From contig NW_019173935.1 in assembly GCF_001642475.1 (NCBI RefSeq), positions 248,001 to 312,000 of the forward strand: a stretch of DNA of 64,000 bases, written 5' to 3'. The translations under genes and the position numbers were made by a program. The stretch's first letter is position 1; the number at the start of each line of letters is the position of its first letter. The notes under the pieces were generated by a model, which saw only the letters and a program-made list of their open reading frames with translations, had not been told where the DNA came from and searched no databases. Positions 63,194 to 64,000 of this stretch are shown piece after piece. Source of the DNA: Fonsecaea monophora (taxonomy: Eukaryota > Ascomycota > Eurotiomycetes > Chaetothyriales > Herpotrichiellaceae).

Positions 63194-64000
63194 GGCCCTG
63201 AGCATGATGATTTCACGCAACATCAAATAGATACGGGGACACACACTAAAGCTGTCAGCTCATCACCGGCAGGTAGAATAGAGAGTGAAAGGGGCAAGGG
63301 AGAGAGACCTTTCCAAGGCTCGGCTTCAACGTCGGGGCTCGCAATGACATGACTTCAAGACTTGTGACGACGGGGAGTAAAGATGCGCAGGAACCACTCA
63401 ATCACTCGCAAAAGTGTTGTAATTTGCCTAACCGCCGATTCTCGCGCTTGGAAACTTCTTTGGATCTTCATCTTGCCGCGATTCTGCCTAAATAGAATCG
63501 AATTCTTTTCTGCAATTGGAAATTGGCTTCAAATTCCTAGACCGTCCGCGACCTTTCGTCGCCGTTGGCAATTTGCAAAAACAAGGAGGCCGATCTAGAA
63601 CTATGCCGGACGATCGTTGCTAGCCTTGCAATCGTGCGTTCTGCCCAAATATGTAACTCTAACTCTTCCCCAGGGTTACCAAATTTGAGAGAGGTCTGGA
63701 ACGCATGTCTAGACATTCTTCAATATATGACGCTGGTGGCAAAGAATCTGCAAACTCTGTGATCGAATGTCAACATTCTTACACGTGTTCAAGCTTCGAT
63801 ATACACGGTAGAGAAGCTTGTCGAGCAAATTTACCCAACACGTGGCGGGTCTCGGGCTCCGGCAAGGCTGTAACGCTGCAGTAAACGCCACGGACATGAA
63901 CAGACGTCAGCAGCAGCCTTCCAAGAGTGTGATGGCCTTGTTAGGTCAGGAGCTCGCAGGTAATAAACGGCCATTTGCACTGTCGGGTCGATATTCCGTA
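63194..64000. other. Gene-free right end
   Basis: No convincing gene in the last 800 bases. The MTAP 3' end lies at the left. Short frames on both strands have no recognisable features. Confidence 0.4.

Overview
The window is nuclear DNA of a filamentous ascomycete (Pezizomycotina). The evidence is short GT..AG introns of about 47-300 bp with CTGAC/CTAAC-like branch points close to the acceptor, a Zn2Cys6 regulator, a PTH11/rhodopsin-type membrane protein, a fungal DUF2011 protein, a two-domain ADE2, a 115-kDa-type NAD glutamate dehydrogenase, and SF3B6, which budding yeast lacks. The gene set and dense small-intron style fit Eurotiomycetes, perhaps a black yeast (Chaetothyriales), but that rank is inference. 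There is no organellar, viral, transposon or CRISPR sequence that I can support.

Layout. 1-2.66 kb: gene-free, rich in simple repeats. 2.67-7.8 kb: an IlvD/EDD-family dehydratase (-), an odd tRNA-Lys(CUU)-like gene (+), and a seven-exon PTH11-like membrane protein (-). 7.8-10.5 kb: no gene seen. 10.5-16.2 kb: a secreted FAD oxidase (+), a 6PGDH-like/DUF1932 NAD(P)-binding protein (+), and a Zn2Cys6 transcription factor (-). 17-27.9 kb: the ER ubiquitin ligase Doa10/Ssm4 (+), then a 1620-residue Ser/Ala-rich repeat protein (+) with an N-terminal hydrophobic segment and a C-terminal KDEL. 27.9-29.7 kb: a microsatellite-rich gap between convergent genes. 29.7-43.2 kb: Cdc27/APC3 (-), Snd2/TMEM208 (+), a peroxisomal-type mitochondrial-carrier-family protein (-), a PHD+JmjC protein (-), SF3B6 (+) and ADE2 (+). 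43.2-49 kb: a long non-coding stretch, a candidate 63-residue protein gene with a 5'-UTR intron (+), and a TFIIIC triple-barrel subunit (-). 49.2-64 kb: a Vps62-like protein (+), a STIMATE-family membrane protein (+), NAD-GDH (+), a DUF2011 protein (-) and methylthioadenosine phosphorylase (+), then a gene-free end.

Most genes are core housekeeping genes: purine synthesis (ADE2), methionine salvage (MTAP), nitrogen catabolism (GDH2), cell-cycle ubiquitination (Cdc27), splicing (SF3B6), Pol III transcription (TFIIIC) and ER quality control and targeting (Ssm4, Snd2). Many are arranged as divergent pairs with 650-1500 bp between start codons: TF/Ssm4, Cdc27/Snd2, JmjC/SF3B6, TFIIIC/Vps62 and DUF2011/MTAP. 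Several have a tiny first coding exon (3, 9, 10, 15 or 22 codons) before the first intron. There is no secondary-metabolite cluster.

The most unusual object is the KDEL-ending repeat protein at 22994-27910. It looks like an ER-lumenal, probably membrane-anchored, low-complexity giant whose function I cannot name. Exon structures were worked out by eye from splice signals and reading-frame continuity. In every multi-exon gene below the phases close without a stop.
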